DNA of 41,577 nt, from contig NZ_JACJLV010000022.1 in NCBI RefSeq assembly GCF_016902415.1, positions 1 to 41,577 on the forward strand, read 5' to 3'. How positions within the stretch are numbered: the stretch's first letter is position 1; the number at the start of each line of letters is the position of its first letter. The notes below the pieces were generated by a model. That model did no database searches and was not told the origin of the DNA. It was given only the letters and a program-made list of their open reading frames with translations. A program made the translations under genes and the position numbers. This document shows positions 21,672 to 30,590 of the stretch, one piece after another. Origin of the DNA: Mordavella massiliensis. GTDB lineage: Bacteria > Bacillota > Clostridia > Lachnospirales > Lachnospiraceae.

Positions 21672-23027
21672 CTACAGCTTGAACCAGCCCATGGCATTTG
21701 CCACGGAACTGAGCAGGATCAGTACCAGAAATACCGGCGTGATCCACTTGATCATCACAGTAAAGAGCTTTTCTCCCACAAATCTTCCGTCTGTCACCTT
21801 TACTTCGTCTGCAATGGTCTTTGGCTTCACAAAGAATCCTACAAAGACGCAGGTAAAAAAGGCTACGATGGGCATCATCACGCTGTTGCTGACAAAGTCC
21901 ATGATGTCCAGGATGGTCATGCCCGCCCAGGTGATAAAGGACAGTGTTCCAAATCCGAGGGAAGACGGAATTCCCATAACAAGCGCCAGAACCGCCACAA
22001 AGATACAGGTGTTTCTTCTTCTCCAGTGGAACTTGTCCTGGAAAATAGACACAATGGTCTCCATCAGAGAAATAGAGGACGTCAGCGCCGCAAAAATAAC
22101 CAGCAGGAAGAAGGCCGCTCCCACCGCATTTCCAAAATGCATGGTGTCAAATACCTTCGGCAGGATCACGAACATCAGGCTCGGCCCGCTCTGCAGCATC
22201 TTCGGGTCTCCGCCGGAAAAGACGAACACCGCCGGGATGATCATCAGCCCCGCCAGAAATGCGATGGCCGTATCAAAGATCTCGATCTGCCGCACGGAAC
22301 TTTCCAGGTTGGTGTCTTTTCTCATATAAGAGCCGTAAGTCACCATGATACCCATGGCAAGAGACATGGAGTAAAACAGCTGTCCCATGGCTGAGAGCAC
22401 CGTCTTTACTGACACATCCGCCATGTGTGGCTGTACATAATAAGCAAGGCCTTCCATGGCTCCGTCCATCATCAGGCAGTAGATCGAGATGCCGACCGCC
22501 AGGACCACCAGCACAGGCATCATAAATTTGCTGACTTTCTCAATGCCCTTCTCTACACCAAGGAGCACGATCACAGCAGTCACGCCAAGGAAGATCAGAA
22601 ACCATCCCAGCGGTTCAAACGTGCCGCCCACAAAACCGGTAAAATAATCGTCTCCTGCAGCCGCATGGGCGCCGCCTGTCAGAAATACCGTAAAGTATTT
22701 CACCACCCATCCGCCGATCACAGAATAATACGGGAAGATAATGATCGGCACCAGAGCTGCCAGAACCCCCAGAAATCCAAACCTGGAATCCAGAGCCTTA
22801 AATGCTCCGATGGCGCTAAGTCCTGTCTTTCGCCCGATGGCCACTTCCGCGATCATCAGAGAAAATCCAAAGGTAACCGCCAGGATCAGATAGATCAGAA
22901 GGAAGGTGCCCCCTCCATATTGCGCGGCAAGATAGGGAAACCGCCAGATATTCCCAAGTCCAACCGCCGAACCGGCAGCAGCCAGGACAAATCCCAGCTT
23001 GCCGGAAAAACTGCTTCGCTTGTTCAT
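21672..23027 (-). CDS. Sodium-dependent transporter, NSS/SNF family
   Basis: The 451-residue membrane protein has eleven to twelve predicted helices and the signature of neurotransmitter:sodium symporters in helix 1 (LAAAGSAVGLGNIWRFPYLA), where the unwound part binds sodium and substrate. The length is close to MhsT and other bacterial members with eleven helices. It imports an amino acid, possibly hydrophobic or tryptophan, with sodium; the substrate cannot be set from sequence. It has its own promoter and is a single-gene unit upstream of infC. Confidence 0.93.
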   Translation of the reverse strand: MNKRSSFSGKLGFVLAAAGSAVGLGNIWRFPYLAAQYGGGTFLLIYLILAVTFGFSLMIAEVAIGRKTGLSAIGAFKALDSRFGFLGVLAALVPIIIFPYYSVIGGWVVKYFTVFLTGGAHAAAGDDYFTGFVGGTFEPLGWFLIFLGVTAVIVLLGVEKGIEKVSKFMMPVLVVLAVGISIYCLMMDGAMEGLAYYVQPHMADVSVKTVLSAMGQLFYSMSLAMGIMVTYGSYMRKDTNLESSVRQIEIFDTAIAFLAGLMIIPAVFVFSGGDPKMLQSGPSLMFVILPKVFDTMHFGNAVGAAFFLLVIFAALTSSISLMETIVSIFQDKFHWRRRNTCIFVAVLALVMGIPSSLGFGTLSFITWAGMTILDIMDFVSNSVMMPIVAFFTCVFVGFFVKPKTIADEVKVTDGRFVGEKLFTVMIKWITPVFLVLILLSSVANAMGWFKL

Positions 23028-23084
23028 TTGTAAATCCTCCTCACTCTCACAAGTCCTTTCCTCTCATTCACATACATGTGTTTT

Positions 23085-23113
23085 ATTATATAGAAGAAAC
23101 GCTGCCAACACAA
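23085..23113 (-). promoter_or_regulatory. Promoter of the NSS transporter
   Basis: Minus-strand TTGTGT (23108-23113) and a perfect TATAAT (23085-23090) are 17 bases apart. Confidence 0.55.
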
Positions 23114-23160
23114 GGGGGAATTTTATCAAAATCTTAGCGGAAATTTTACAACAAATAGAC

Positions 23161-23196
23161 AAAGGCCTGTGGCAAGCCGATTCGCCGCAGGCCTTT
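23161..23196 (-). terminator. Terminator of the second MarR-ABC operon
   Basis: AAAGGCCTG (23161-23169) pairs with CAGGCCTTT (23188-23196), with GGC/GCC inside. It lies 17 bases after the stop of the last ABC gene. The T run is short. Confidence 0.65.
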
Positions 23197-23213
23197 GCAA
23201 CCTGTAAGTCTCT

Positions 23214-25112
23214 TTATGACAGCTCCAGTTTTCCGGTATAGAGCTGGTAATAAGTCCCTTTCTGTTTGATCAGATCTTCGTGATCGCCTCGTTCGATGAT
23301 CCGTCCGTGCTCCAGCACCATGATCGCGTTACTGTTGCGGATGGTCGAAAGTCTGTGCGCAATCACAAATACCGTCCGTCCCTTCATCAGGTTATCCATG
23401 CCCTGCTGCACGATGCTCTCGGTACGGGTATCAATACTGGAGGTCGCCTCATCCAGGATCAGTACCGGCGGATCTGCGATGGCCGCTCTTGCAATGGCCA
23501 GCAGCTGTCTTTGTCCCTGGGAGAGTTCCTCTCCGTCTCCGGTCAGCATAGTGTCATAGCCCTGGGGCAGCATCCGGATAAACTGATCCGCATGGGCCAG
23601 TTTTGCTGCGTTGTAGATTTCCTCGTCTGTGGCGTCCAGCTTGCCGTACCGGATATTTTCCTTGATGGTTCCGGTAAAGAGATGGGTATCCTGCAGCACA
23701 ATGCCAAGGGAATGCCTGAGGTCCGCTTTCTTGATCTTGTTGATATTGATGCCGTCGTAACGGATCTTTCCGTCCTGCACGTCATAGAACCGGTTGATCA
23801 GGTTGGTAATGGTTGTCTTTCCTGCTCCGGTAGAACCGACAAAGGCCAGCTTCTGTCCCGGCTTCGCGTACAGTGTCAGGTCATGGAGTACCATGTGATC
23901 CGGTTCATAGCCAAAGGACATATCAAAGAACCGCACGTCTCCCTTCAGTTCGGTATAGGTGATGGTCCCGTCCGCCTGGTGGGGATGCTTCCATGCCCAC
24001 ATACCAGTACGCTCCTTGCACTCTACGATCTCACCGTTCTCATCTTTTCTTGCGTTGACCAGCGTTACATAGCCTTCATCTGTCTCCGGCTCCTCATCCA
24101 GCAGGTTAAAGATACGCTCCGCGCCTGCCAGCGCCATGATAATGGAGTTGAACTGCTGTGCCACCTGCATGAACGGCTGGGTAAAGCTCTTGGTAAACTG
24201 CAGATAGGAAGCCATAACACCCAGGGTAATATTTCCGATCCCCATGACAGAGAGGAAACCACCCAGCACCGCAGTCAGTACAAACTGCAGATTGCCGATA
24301 TTTCCGATGACAGGACCCATGATACTTGCAAAGGTATGGGCATTGGCCGCGCTCTCAAACAGCTTCTCATTTAATGCGTCAAATTCCTGCTCGGATTTCT
24401 TCTCATGGTTAAATACCTTAACGACTCTCTGTCCGTTCATCCGTTCTTCCACGAAACCGGTGATATTGGCCAGATCCAGCTGCTGGTGGATAAAGTATTT
24501 TCCACTGTTTCCGCCGATCACCCTTGCCACGATGATCATCAGAAAGATCACTACTACCGCAAGCAGGGTCAGGATCGGGCTTAAGACGATCATGGCAATA
24601 AAGGTAACGATGATCATCAGGCCGGACATCAGAACCTGCGGGATCGACTGGTTGATCATCTGACGCAGGGTATCGGTATCGTTGGTATACAGACTCATAA
24701 TGGAACCGTTGGTGTTCTGGTCGAAGTAACGGATCGGCAGGGTCTGCATGTGTTCAAACATCTCGTCGCGGACTCGTTTGAGTACTCCCTGGCCAATGAC
24801 AACCATCAGCCTGGTATAGGAAAATGTAGCGATCACACCGCAGCCAAAAATGATGGCAAGAACGGTGATCGCACGGTAAAGTTCTGCAAAGTTCGGCTCT
24901 TTCTGTCCGATCAGCGGGATGATAAAGTCATCCAGCAGATACTTTAAGGAAAGGGAAACCGAAATGCTGGCAAGGGAGCTGACCAGGATGCAGATCAGCA
25001 CCAGGACAAACTGGATCTTATAGGTACTGGTCACATAGCCCAGAAGCCGTTTTGCCGTTTTTACCGTACTTTTGGTAACCTTTGGCTTGCCGCCTGGTCC
25101 CTGCTTACTCAT
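23214..25112 (-). CDS. ABC exporter, half-transporter (catalytic-site subunit)
   Basis: The 632-residue protein has a basic N-terminus, about six membrane helices (residues 30-340) and an ABC domain with Walker A GSTGAGKTT, Walker B LILDEATSSID with the catalytic Glu, and IAHRLST with the switch His. Its signature is LSQGQRQL. Ahead of the ATPase core is an insertion of about 40 residues (around VNARKDENGEIVECKERTGM) not seen in the 7.3 kb homologue. It pairs with the preceding gene, whose stop it overlaps by 8 bases, to form a heterodimeric exporter with one active ATP site. A lipid, drug or peptide substrate is possible. Confidence 0.93.
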   Translation of the reverse strand: MSKQGPGGKPKVTKSTVKTAKRLLGYVTSTYKIQFVLVLICILVSSLASISVSLSLKYLLDDFIIPLIGQKEPNFAELYRAITVLAIIFGCGVIATFSYTRLMVVIGQGVLKRVRDEMFEHMQTLPIRYFDQNTNGSIMSLYTNDTDTLRQMINQSIPQVLMSGLMIIVTFIAMIVLSPILTLLAVVVIFLMIIVARVIGGNSGKYFIHQQLDLANITGFVEERMNGQRVVKVFNHEKKSEQEFDALNEKLFESAANAHTFASIMGPVIGNIGNLQFVLTAVLGGFLSVMGIGNITLGVMASYLQFTKSFTQPFMQVAQQFNSIIMALAGAERIFNLLDEEPETDEGYVTLVNARKDENGEIVECKERTGMWAWKHPHQADGTITYTELKGDVRFFDMSFGYEPDHMVLHDLTLYAKPGQKLAFVGSTGAGKTTITNLINRFYDVQDGKIRYDGININKIKKADLRHSLGIVLQDTHLFTGTIKENIRYGKLDATDEEIYNAAKLAHADQFIRMLPQGYDTMLTGDGEELSQGQRQLLAIARAAIADPPVLILDEATSSIDTRTESIVQQGMDNLMKGRTVFVIAHRLSTIRNSNAIMVLEHGRIIERGDHEDLIKQKGTYYQLYTGKLELS

Positions 25113-26838
25113 GGTCCTCTCCTCCTTTCACCTGGGATTCATATACTTCACGGTAGATGGCGTTGGTCTTCAGAAGTTCTTCGGAAGTTCCCACGCCGTT
25201 GATCTGTCCGTTCTCCATCACAATGATCATATCTGCATCTTCTACAGAGGAAATTCTCTGGGCAATGATGATCTTGGTGGTATCCGGGATTTCTTCCCGG
25301 AAAGCCTTACGGATCAGCGCATCTGTCCTTGTGTCCACCGCGCTGGTGGAGTCATCCAGGATCAGGATCTTCGGTTTTTTCAGCAGGGCTCTCGCGATAC
25401 AGAGTCTCTGCTTCTGTCCGCCGGATACGTTGTTTCCGCCTTCCACGATCATGGTGTTGTATTTTAATGGAAATTCATTGATAAACCCGTCTGCCTGGGC
25501 AAGCTTACAGACTCTTTGTACTTCTTCGTTGCTGGCGTTTTCATCGCCCCAGCGGATGTTTTCGTAAATGCTTCCGGTAAAGAGGACGTTTTTCTGCAGC
25601 ACCATGGACACCTGGTCACGAAGCTTTTCCAGATTGTACTTGCGGACGTCCTGCCCGCCTACCTTGACGCATCCTCTGGTCACATCATAGAGTCTTGGGA
25701 TCAGCTGTACCAGCGTGGATTTGGCGCTTCCGGTACCGCCGATGACGCCCACCACCTGGCCGCTCTTAATATGAAGGCTGACGTCTTTGAGAGACAGGTT
25801 GCCGTCTTCTCCTGCGTAGCTGAAATCCACATGTTCAAAGTCAATGTCTCCATTTGCCACTTCGGTCAGCGCGTCCGGCGCATCCTCCATCTCCGGTACC
25901 TCTTCCAGAACTTCCCGGATACGGTCAGAGGACGCCTCCGCGATCATGATCATAACAAAGACAAAGGATACCATCATCAGCGACATCAGGATCTGCATGG
26001 CATATACCATGATACTGGTCAGCTCGCCGGTCTGCATGGTGCCAAAGACGATGTCTTCGCCTCCGATCAGCACGATCAGAAGCACCACCGTGTACATGAC
26101 AAAGTTCATGACCGGTGAGTTCCAGGCCACGATCATCTCTGCACGGGTAAAGAGGTCAAACACCTTCTGGGAGATCTTATGAAATTTTTCATTCTCATGG
26201 TCTTCCCTTACATAAGCCTTTACCACCCTGGCCGCGTTGACATTTTCCTGGACAGTATTGTTCAGGACGTCGTACTCGTCAAACACCTGGATAAAATGCG
26301 GGTGCGCCTTTTTGGCGATGAAGATCAGTACCCCGCCCAGGATCGGGATGGTCACCAGCATCAGACAGGCAATCTTCATGCTGATGGTAGCGGTCATGAT
26401 CCAGGACAGCACCACCATGATCGGCGCTCTTGCCAGCATACGGATGGAAAACATAAAGGCCATCTGTACGTTGGTGATGTCTGTGGTCAGTCTGGTTACC
26501 AGACTGGACGTAGAAAAGTGATCAATATTTCCAAAGGAAAAATCCTGGATCTTATAAAAGATATCGTGTCTTAAATTCTTGGCATATCCTGCGCCCGCCA
26601 CGGCCGCCACCTGTCCGGCTTTCGCGCCGAAAAACAGGGATACCATAGCCATCACTACCAGGAGCAGTCCCACCTTGATGATATAGTTCATATCCCCGTT
26701 CATGATCCCCACATCAATGATGTTGGCCATCAGAAGAGGGATCAGCACTTCCAGCAGCACCTCCAGGACTACCAGGACCGGCGCCAGGAAGGCCTGCTTC
26801 TTATATTCCCTGACTGACTGAAGCAACTTCCGATTCAT
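25105..26838 (-). CDS. ABC exporter, half-transporter (degenerate-site subunit)
   Basis: The 577-residue protein has six membrane helices in its first 310 residues and an ABC domain with signature VSGGQKQRLC. Walker B ends in LILDDSTSAVD, Asp in place of the catalytic Glu, and the switch His is Gln in IAQRISS. Walker A reads GGTGSAKST with Ala for the last Gly. These are the marks of the noncatalytic half of a heterodimer, as in the gene at 5.6 kb. Its start lies within the end of the MarR gene (38-base overlap), which suggests translational coupling. Confidence 0.93.
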   Translation of the reverse strand: MNRKLLQSVREYKKQAFLAPVLVVLEVLLEVLIPLLMANIIDVGIMNGDMNYIIKVGLLLVVMAMVSLFFGAKAGQVAAVAGAGYAKNLRHDIFYKIQDFSFGNIDHFSTSSLVTRLTTDITNVQMAFMFSIRMLARAPIMVVLSWIMTATISMKIACLMLVTIPILGGVLIFIAKKAHPHFIQVFDEYDVLNNTVQENVNAARVVKAYVREDHENEKFHKISQKVFDLFTRAEMIVAWNSPVMNFVMYTVVLLIVLIGGEDIVFGTMQTGELTSIMVYAMQILMSLMMVSFVFVMIMIAEASSDRIREVLEEVPEMEDAPDALTEVANGDIDFEHVDFSYAGEDGNLSLKDVSLHIKSGQVVGVIGGTGSAKSTLVQLIPRLYDVTRGCVKVGGQDVRKYNLEKLRDQVSMVLQKNVLFTGSIYENIRWGDENASNEEVQRVCKLAQADGFINEFPLKYNTMIVEGGNNVSGGQKQRLCIARALLKKPKILILDDSTSAVDTRTDALIRKAFREEIPDTTKIIIAQRISSVEDADMIIVMENGQINGVGTSEELLKTNAIYREVYESQVKGGEDHE

Positions 26839-27304
26839 TCTTTTCTTCCATCCTTTCTGTTCTTACATTTTCTTTTTCCCATGCACTTAAGTTTGAAGAG
26901 ATGTGCTTGAGAACTTTGAAAAAGACCTCCAGGTCCTCTTCTTCCACGCCTTCCCGGATCCGCCCCTCGGTCCGTTCAATGGCCGAAAGAAGCTCATCCC
27001 TTAGAAGGACCGCCTTGCGGGTGGGAATGATCCGCTTCAGCCTTGCGTCCTGCCTGGCACATTCCCGGCGCACATACCCTTTGCTTTCCAGCATCCTTAA
27101 GTTTTCCGAAGCCGTGGATCTTCGGACCTTGAATTCTTTTTCCAGATCCTTCTGATAGAGATCCCGGTGCATCGTTTCAAACAAAATAAAATGCAGAATA
27201 CTCTTCTGCAAAATCGTGAGATCTTCGGGCTTTTCATCCCAGAAAATCTGTCTTTTCAATTGATGAGATACGCGGTTGATCCATTTTCCCGCATGATCTG
27301 CCAT
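26801..27304 (-). CDS. MarR family transcriptional regulator
   Basis: The 167-residue protein has a MarR-type winged helix (LYQKDLEKEFKVRRSTASEN and the wing around RRECARQDARLKRIIPTRKA) between helical dimerisation segments. It begins the operon MarR-ABC-ABC and overlaps the first ABC gene. A dyad AGTTCGGTAACT lies in the leader between promoter and start codon, where a bound repressor would block transcription. It shares only the general fold with the MarR at 5.1 kb, so the two operons are parallel and not recent copies. Confidence 0.9.
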   Translation of the reverse strand: MADHAGKWINRVSHQLKRQIFWDEKPEDLTILQKSILHFILFETMHRDLYQKDLEKEFKVRRSTASENLRMLESKGYVRRECARQDARLKRIIPTRKAVLLRDELLSAIERTEGRIREGVEEEDLEVFFKVLKHISSNLSAWEKENVRTERMEEKNESEVASVSQGI

Positions 27305-27341
27305 ATCTGTATCACCTCTGTTTTTTTGTATTTTTCATAAC

Positions 27342-27353
27342 AGTTCGGTAACT
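27342..27353. promoter_or_regulatory. Dyad in the MarR leader, candidate operator
   Basis: AGTT-CGGT-AACT is an inverted repeat with a 4-base centre, about 10 bases downstream of the expected start site of the MarR-ABC operon. This is a common position for autorepression. Confidence 0.4.
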
Positions 27354-27362
27354 AACAATATT

Positions 27363-27391
27363 ATACTAACGTCCTTTATTTTAATTGTCAA
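27363..27391 (-). promoter_or_regulatory. Promoter of the second MarR-ABC operon
   Basis: Minus-strand TTGACA (27386-27391) and TAGTAT (27363-27368) are 17 bases apart. A TATAAT overlaps three bases further on. Confidence 0.6.
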
Positions 27392-27421
27392 CCGTTTTTT
27401 CGGCTAAAAATTCCGCAAAAA

Positions 27422-27465
27422 TTCCCGGAGATTTTTCCTGTTTTTTCACAGGACATCTCCGGGAA
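27422..27465 (-). terminator. Terminator after the B3/B4 domain gene
   Basis: TTCCCGGAGAT (27422-27432) pairs with ATCTCCGGGAA (27455-27465), with an inner stem TCCTGT/ACAGGA. TTTTT follows on the minus strand. It begins 4 bases after the stop codon at 27469. Confidence 0.85.
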
Positions 27466-27468
27466 CAT

Positions 27469-28137
27469 TTATTCCGCGATCCAGCTTGTAAGGTCGGCTG
27501 CGCCGGCATATTGTTTCAGATACGTTTCTCCATATTCCATGGCTTTTTCCAATTCTTCTTTTCCGGAAAAGCAATAGATCAGCGTCAGGACTTCCTTCGT
27601 CTCTTCTGTGATCATGGCCCGTTCGGAATCACTGGTGGAACTTCCCACAGGGCCAAGTGCATCGGCCAGCACCGGCAGGTTCTCGATATGAACCTCCGCC
27701 TTGCCGATCCCTTTATAGGTCTCCCCCGGCTTGCCGGTCCGGAAGACCAGCTGCTCTCCCAGGCGGCTCACATCATAGGAGCCTACAGAAAAACCGGACC
27801 GGATGGAGATCAGATTATTGGCGTCCACCACCGTGTTCACTTCATACAGCCCTTTCCCCTGGCCGATCCTCCGGATCAGCGCTTCCGAGGAAACCCGGTA
27901 GCGGCTGGGATCCTTCCCGAATGCCTTGTAAGCGGCTCTGGACTCTTTGATATTGGGGATCTCATTGACCCCGTAATCAAAGATAGCATCCTTTACCTGT
28001 TTGTAAATCTCTTTTTTCAGATAGCTCCAAAGGGCTTCATTTTTCTGTTCTACGTTCACCCGGTACCAGAAACATCCCACTTTTGTATCGGGCCACAATT
28101 CCTTCATAGCGGGATCGATCTTCAGTTCTTTTCTCAT
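27469..28137 (-). CDS. B3/B4 tRNA-binding domain protein
   Basis: The 222-residue protein resembles the B3/B4 domain that forms part of the beta chain of phenylalanyl-tRNA synthetase (editing region) but stands alone here. Visible family features are YKAFGKDPSRYRVSSEALIR, the GLYEVNTVVDANNLISIRSG segment and the late EETKEVLTLIYCFSG. Free-standing members are common in Firmicutes and are thought to bind or proofread amino acids or tRNA; the role is unproven. The start codon overlaps the stop of the upstream degV gene by one base (TAATG), so the two are translated together. Confidence 0.85.
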   Translation of the reverse strand: MRKELKIDPAMKELWPDTKVGCFWYRVNVEQKNEALWSYLKKEIYKQVKDAIFDYGVNEIPNIKESRAAYKAFGKDPSRYRVSSEALIRRIGQGKGLYEVNTVVDANNLISIRSGFSVGSYDVSRLGEQLVFRTGKPGETYKGIGKAEVHIENLPVLADALGPVGSSTSDSERAMITEETKEVLTLIYCFSGKEELEKAMEYGETYLKQYAGAADLTSWIAE

Positions 28138-29003
28138 TATCTGTGATCTCCCATGCAGAATACGGCTACTACGCCGGGGCCGGTGTGGCTTCCGATCACC
28201 GTACCGATATTGTTGATCAGGATATTGTCAATGCCCATCTTTTCACGGACCAGTCCGGCCACATATTCCGCGTCCTCCACGCAGTCGCCGTGGGTGATCA
28301 TGACAATATCATTTTCCTTCCAGTTCTTTGCCTGCTCCACAGCCATATCCACAATCCTGTTAAGAGATTTCTTTCTTCCTCTTTCTTTTCCGATCACCTG
28401 GAGCTTTCCTTCATTATCCATATAGATCATGGGCTTGATCTTTACCATGGTGCCGACCACAGCTGTCGCTTTGGAGATCCGGCCTCCCCGGTGCAGATGA
28501 TATAAGTCGTCCACGGTAACGTCGTGGCAGATATGTAATTTGTTCTCCTCTACCCACTTGGCCACTTCTTCTATGGACATGCCTTCGCTCTTTCTCTTCA
28601 GCGCGTAATAAAGAAGCAGCGCTTCTCCTAAGCAGGCGCACAGGGTGTCGATGACGATCACCTTCCGGTCCGGATACTCTTCTTTTAACTCTTCCGCCGC
28701 CATCATCATGCTGTTGCAGGTGCCGCTAAGTCCGGAAGAGAATGCCAGGTGAAGCACGTCCTTTCCTTCTTTCAGGAAAGGCTCCAGCGCTTCCTTGGCC
28801 TGCTCCGGGTTGATCTGGGAAGTGGTGGCCATCTTCCCGTCCCGAAGCTTCTGGAAAAATTCTTTGGAGGACAGACCGTTCATATCTTCATAGGTCTCTC
28901 CGTCGATCGTATATTTCAGAGCAATGACCGGAACCTGTCTTTCCTCCAGCCATTCCTTGGGCAGATCTACCGTACTGTTTACTGTAATCACAAATTCACT
29001 CAT
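28137..29003 (-). CDS. DegV family fatty-acid-binding protein
   Basis: The start at 29003 is chosen because AAGGAGG lies just before it; a start at 29060 would add an unrelated tail. The 288-residue protein begins MSEFVITVNSTVDLPKEWLE and has the DegV marks MATTSQINPEQ, FSSGLSGTCNSMM and the RGGRISK segment. DegV proteins bind a fatty acid; as FakB they hand it to the kinase FakA for lipid synthesis. No fakA is in the window. It is coupled to the B3/B4 gene downstream. Confidence 0.93.
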   Translation of the reverse strand: MSEFVITVNSTVDLPKEWLEERQVPVIALKYTIDGETYEDMNGLSSKEFFQKLRDGKMATTSQINPEQAKEALEPFLKEGKDVLHLAFSSGLSGTCNSMMMAAEELKEEYPDRKVIVIDTLCACLGEALLLYYALKRKSEGMSIEEVAKWVEENKLHICHDVTVDDLYHLHRGGRISKATAVVGTMVKIKPMIYMDNEGKLQVIGKERGRKKSLNRIVDMAVEQAKNWKENDIVMITHGDCVEDAEYVAGLVREKMGIDNILINNIGTVIGSHTGPGVVAVFCMGDHR

Positions 29004-29056
29004 GACCAATCCTCCTTGGGTAACAATTTCTAACCCATTATACCACCCTTTTTCTG

Positions 29057-30478
29057 TCAATTCAATTTCACATTCAGATAATTCCGCCCGGACAGAGTTT
29101 TATTGAAACAAATACTTAACACCACGATCACGAAACCGGCCGCAAATCCGATCCAGTTCAAAAGAGCCGTCAGGATCAGAAGTTCCAGACGCATAAATTT
29201 CAGGGCATATCCCAGTTCAAAATTGGGCTGCGTATAATTGGCCACAGCCACAAATGCCATATACAGCATCACTTCAGAATTAAACCAGCCGGACTGTACG
29301 GAAAACTCTCCCATCACAAGGCCGGCGATCACACTTAAGGGCGTACTTAACATCGTAGGCGTGCTCATGGCCGCAAGCCTCAGTCCGTCAATGGCAATCT
29401 CCAGCATCAGAAGCTGAAAGATAATGGGAATGTTGACTTCTCCCTTTACCATCACAAAATCAAATACTTCCGGGATCCACCGGGGATTCTGTACAAACAA
29501 AAGGAAAACCGGTGTCAGAAATACGGTCATCAAAGTGATCAGCCCTCTGGCCGTCTTCAGATAGAGATTGGTGAGGGTCGGGAAATAATAGTCATTGGCC
29601 TCCTCGATCACATCAAAGATCGAAGTAGGCAGGATCATGGCAGACGGGGAATTGTCCACCAGGATCACGATCTTTCCCTCCAGCAGACAGGCAGCCGCCG
29701 TGTCCGGACGCTCGGTATACTTGAATTTGGGAAATGGATTGTACCATTTGCGCCGGAACAGGCATTCCGCAAGGCTCTGCTGATTCATCCGAAGATCGTC
29801 CGCCCGGATCTCTCCAATCCGCCGCTTCACATTGAGAAGCAGCTCCCGGTCCACCCGGTCGCTCATATAGCACACCGCCACGTCTGTACGGGAACTGTCC
29901 CCCACTTCTTTCATCTCCATCACCAGATGGGGATCCCGGATCCTTCGCCGCATCAGTGCCGTATTGAATACAATCGTCTCCACGAATCCGTCCCTGGATC
30001 CCCGGAGAGATTTATCCTTGGCCGGTTCATCCACGCCCCTGGCCGGGTAGGTGCGGCAGTCAATGGCAATGCATCCTTCGTATCCGTCGATAAACAGACA
30101 GGTGACTCCGGATAAAAGGTTGCGGATCACTGCGTCAAAATCTTCCAGCACCTCCACCTCCACATAGGGAACTCCGATCCGGGTAAACTGCTGGGCGTCT
30201 GCCGGCATCTCTTCTTCTTTGATCTTCATCATGGAATCCATTACCTTGAGCATGACCTCATCCTTGGTAAATCCGTCTATAAAATAAAAGGTTGCCATCC
30301 GGCCGCCGATCAGAAGGTCTCTCTTTACCAGGTCAAAGCTTTCCTGCACCGGCAGGATCTGATTCATATAGCCGGCATTCTCCTCCCTGGACCCGCCGAT
30401 CTTCGTATGTTTCAGTTTTTCCCTCTCTTCTTCTTTCTTCCTCATCCGGGACTGCTGCTTTTCCTTTTTATCTGCCAT
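29057..30478 (-). CDS. Spore germination protein, GerA/SpoVAF family
   Basis: The 473-residue protein has a charged N-terminus of about 45 residues, a soluble domain (about 45-290) with the GVTCLFIDGYEGCIAIDCRT and VRRRI-type segments of GerA A-subunits, then four to five membrane helices (from about 305) that include FLTPVFLLFVQN and IPIIFQLLMLEIAIDGLRLA. Length and the missing long acidic N-terminal extension fit SpoVAF better than GerAA. SpoVAF works with SpoVA channels and germinant receptors in dipicolinate release. No spoVA genes adjoin it. The presence of the gene implies that the host forms spores. Confidence 0.87.
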   Translation of the reverse strand: MADKKEKQQSRMRKKEEEREKLKHTKIGGSREENAGYMNQILPVQESFDLVKRDLLIGGRMATFYFIDGFTKDEVMLKVMDSMMKIKEEEMPADAQQFTRIGVPYVEVEVLEDFDAVIRNLLSGVTCLFIDGYEGCIAIDCRTYPARGVDEPAKDKSLRGSRDGFVETIVFNTALMRRRIRDPHLVMEMKEVGDSSRTDVAVCYMSDRVDRELLLNVKRRIGEIRADDLRMNQQSLAECLFRRKWYNPFPKFKYTERPDTAAACLLEGKIVILVDNSPSAMILPTSIFDVIEEANDYYFPTLTNLYLKTARGLITLMTVFLTPVFLLFVQNPRWIPEVFDFVMVKGEVNIPIIFQLLMLEIAIDGLRLAAMSTPTMLSTPLSVIAGLVMGEFSVQSGWFNSEVMLYMAFVAVANYTQPNFELGYALKFMRLELLILTALLNWIGFAAGFVIVVLSICFNKTLSGRNYLNVKLN

Positions 30479-30590
30479 GGTGGTTCCCCGCCTTTCTGCT
30501 TCGTCCGGCTTTTCGCCGGCCCATTCTCTTCTGATAAAACAGTATGTCCGGATCTGTCTGGAATTATGTATTTTTCTTGTAATGGTTCAT

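Noticed and set aside
21600-22394. Long plus-strand frames opposite the NSS transporter
   Set aside because: They are antisense to a clear membrane transporter, are rich in His, Lys and Arg, and have no ribosome binding site.
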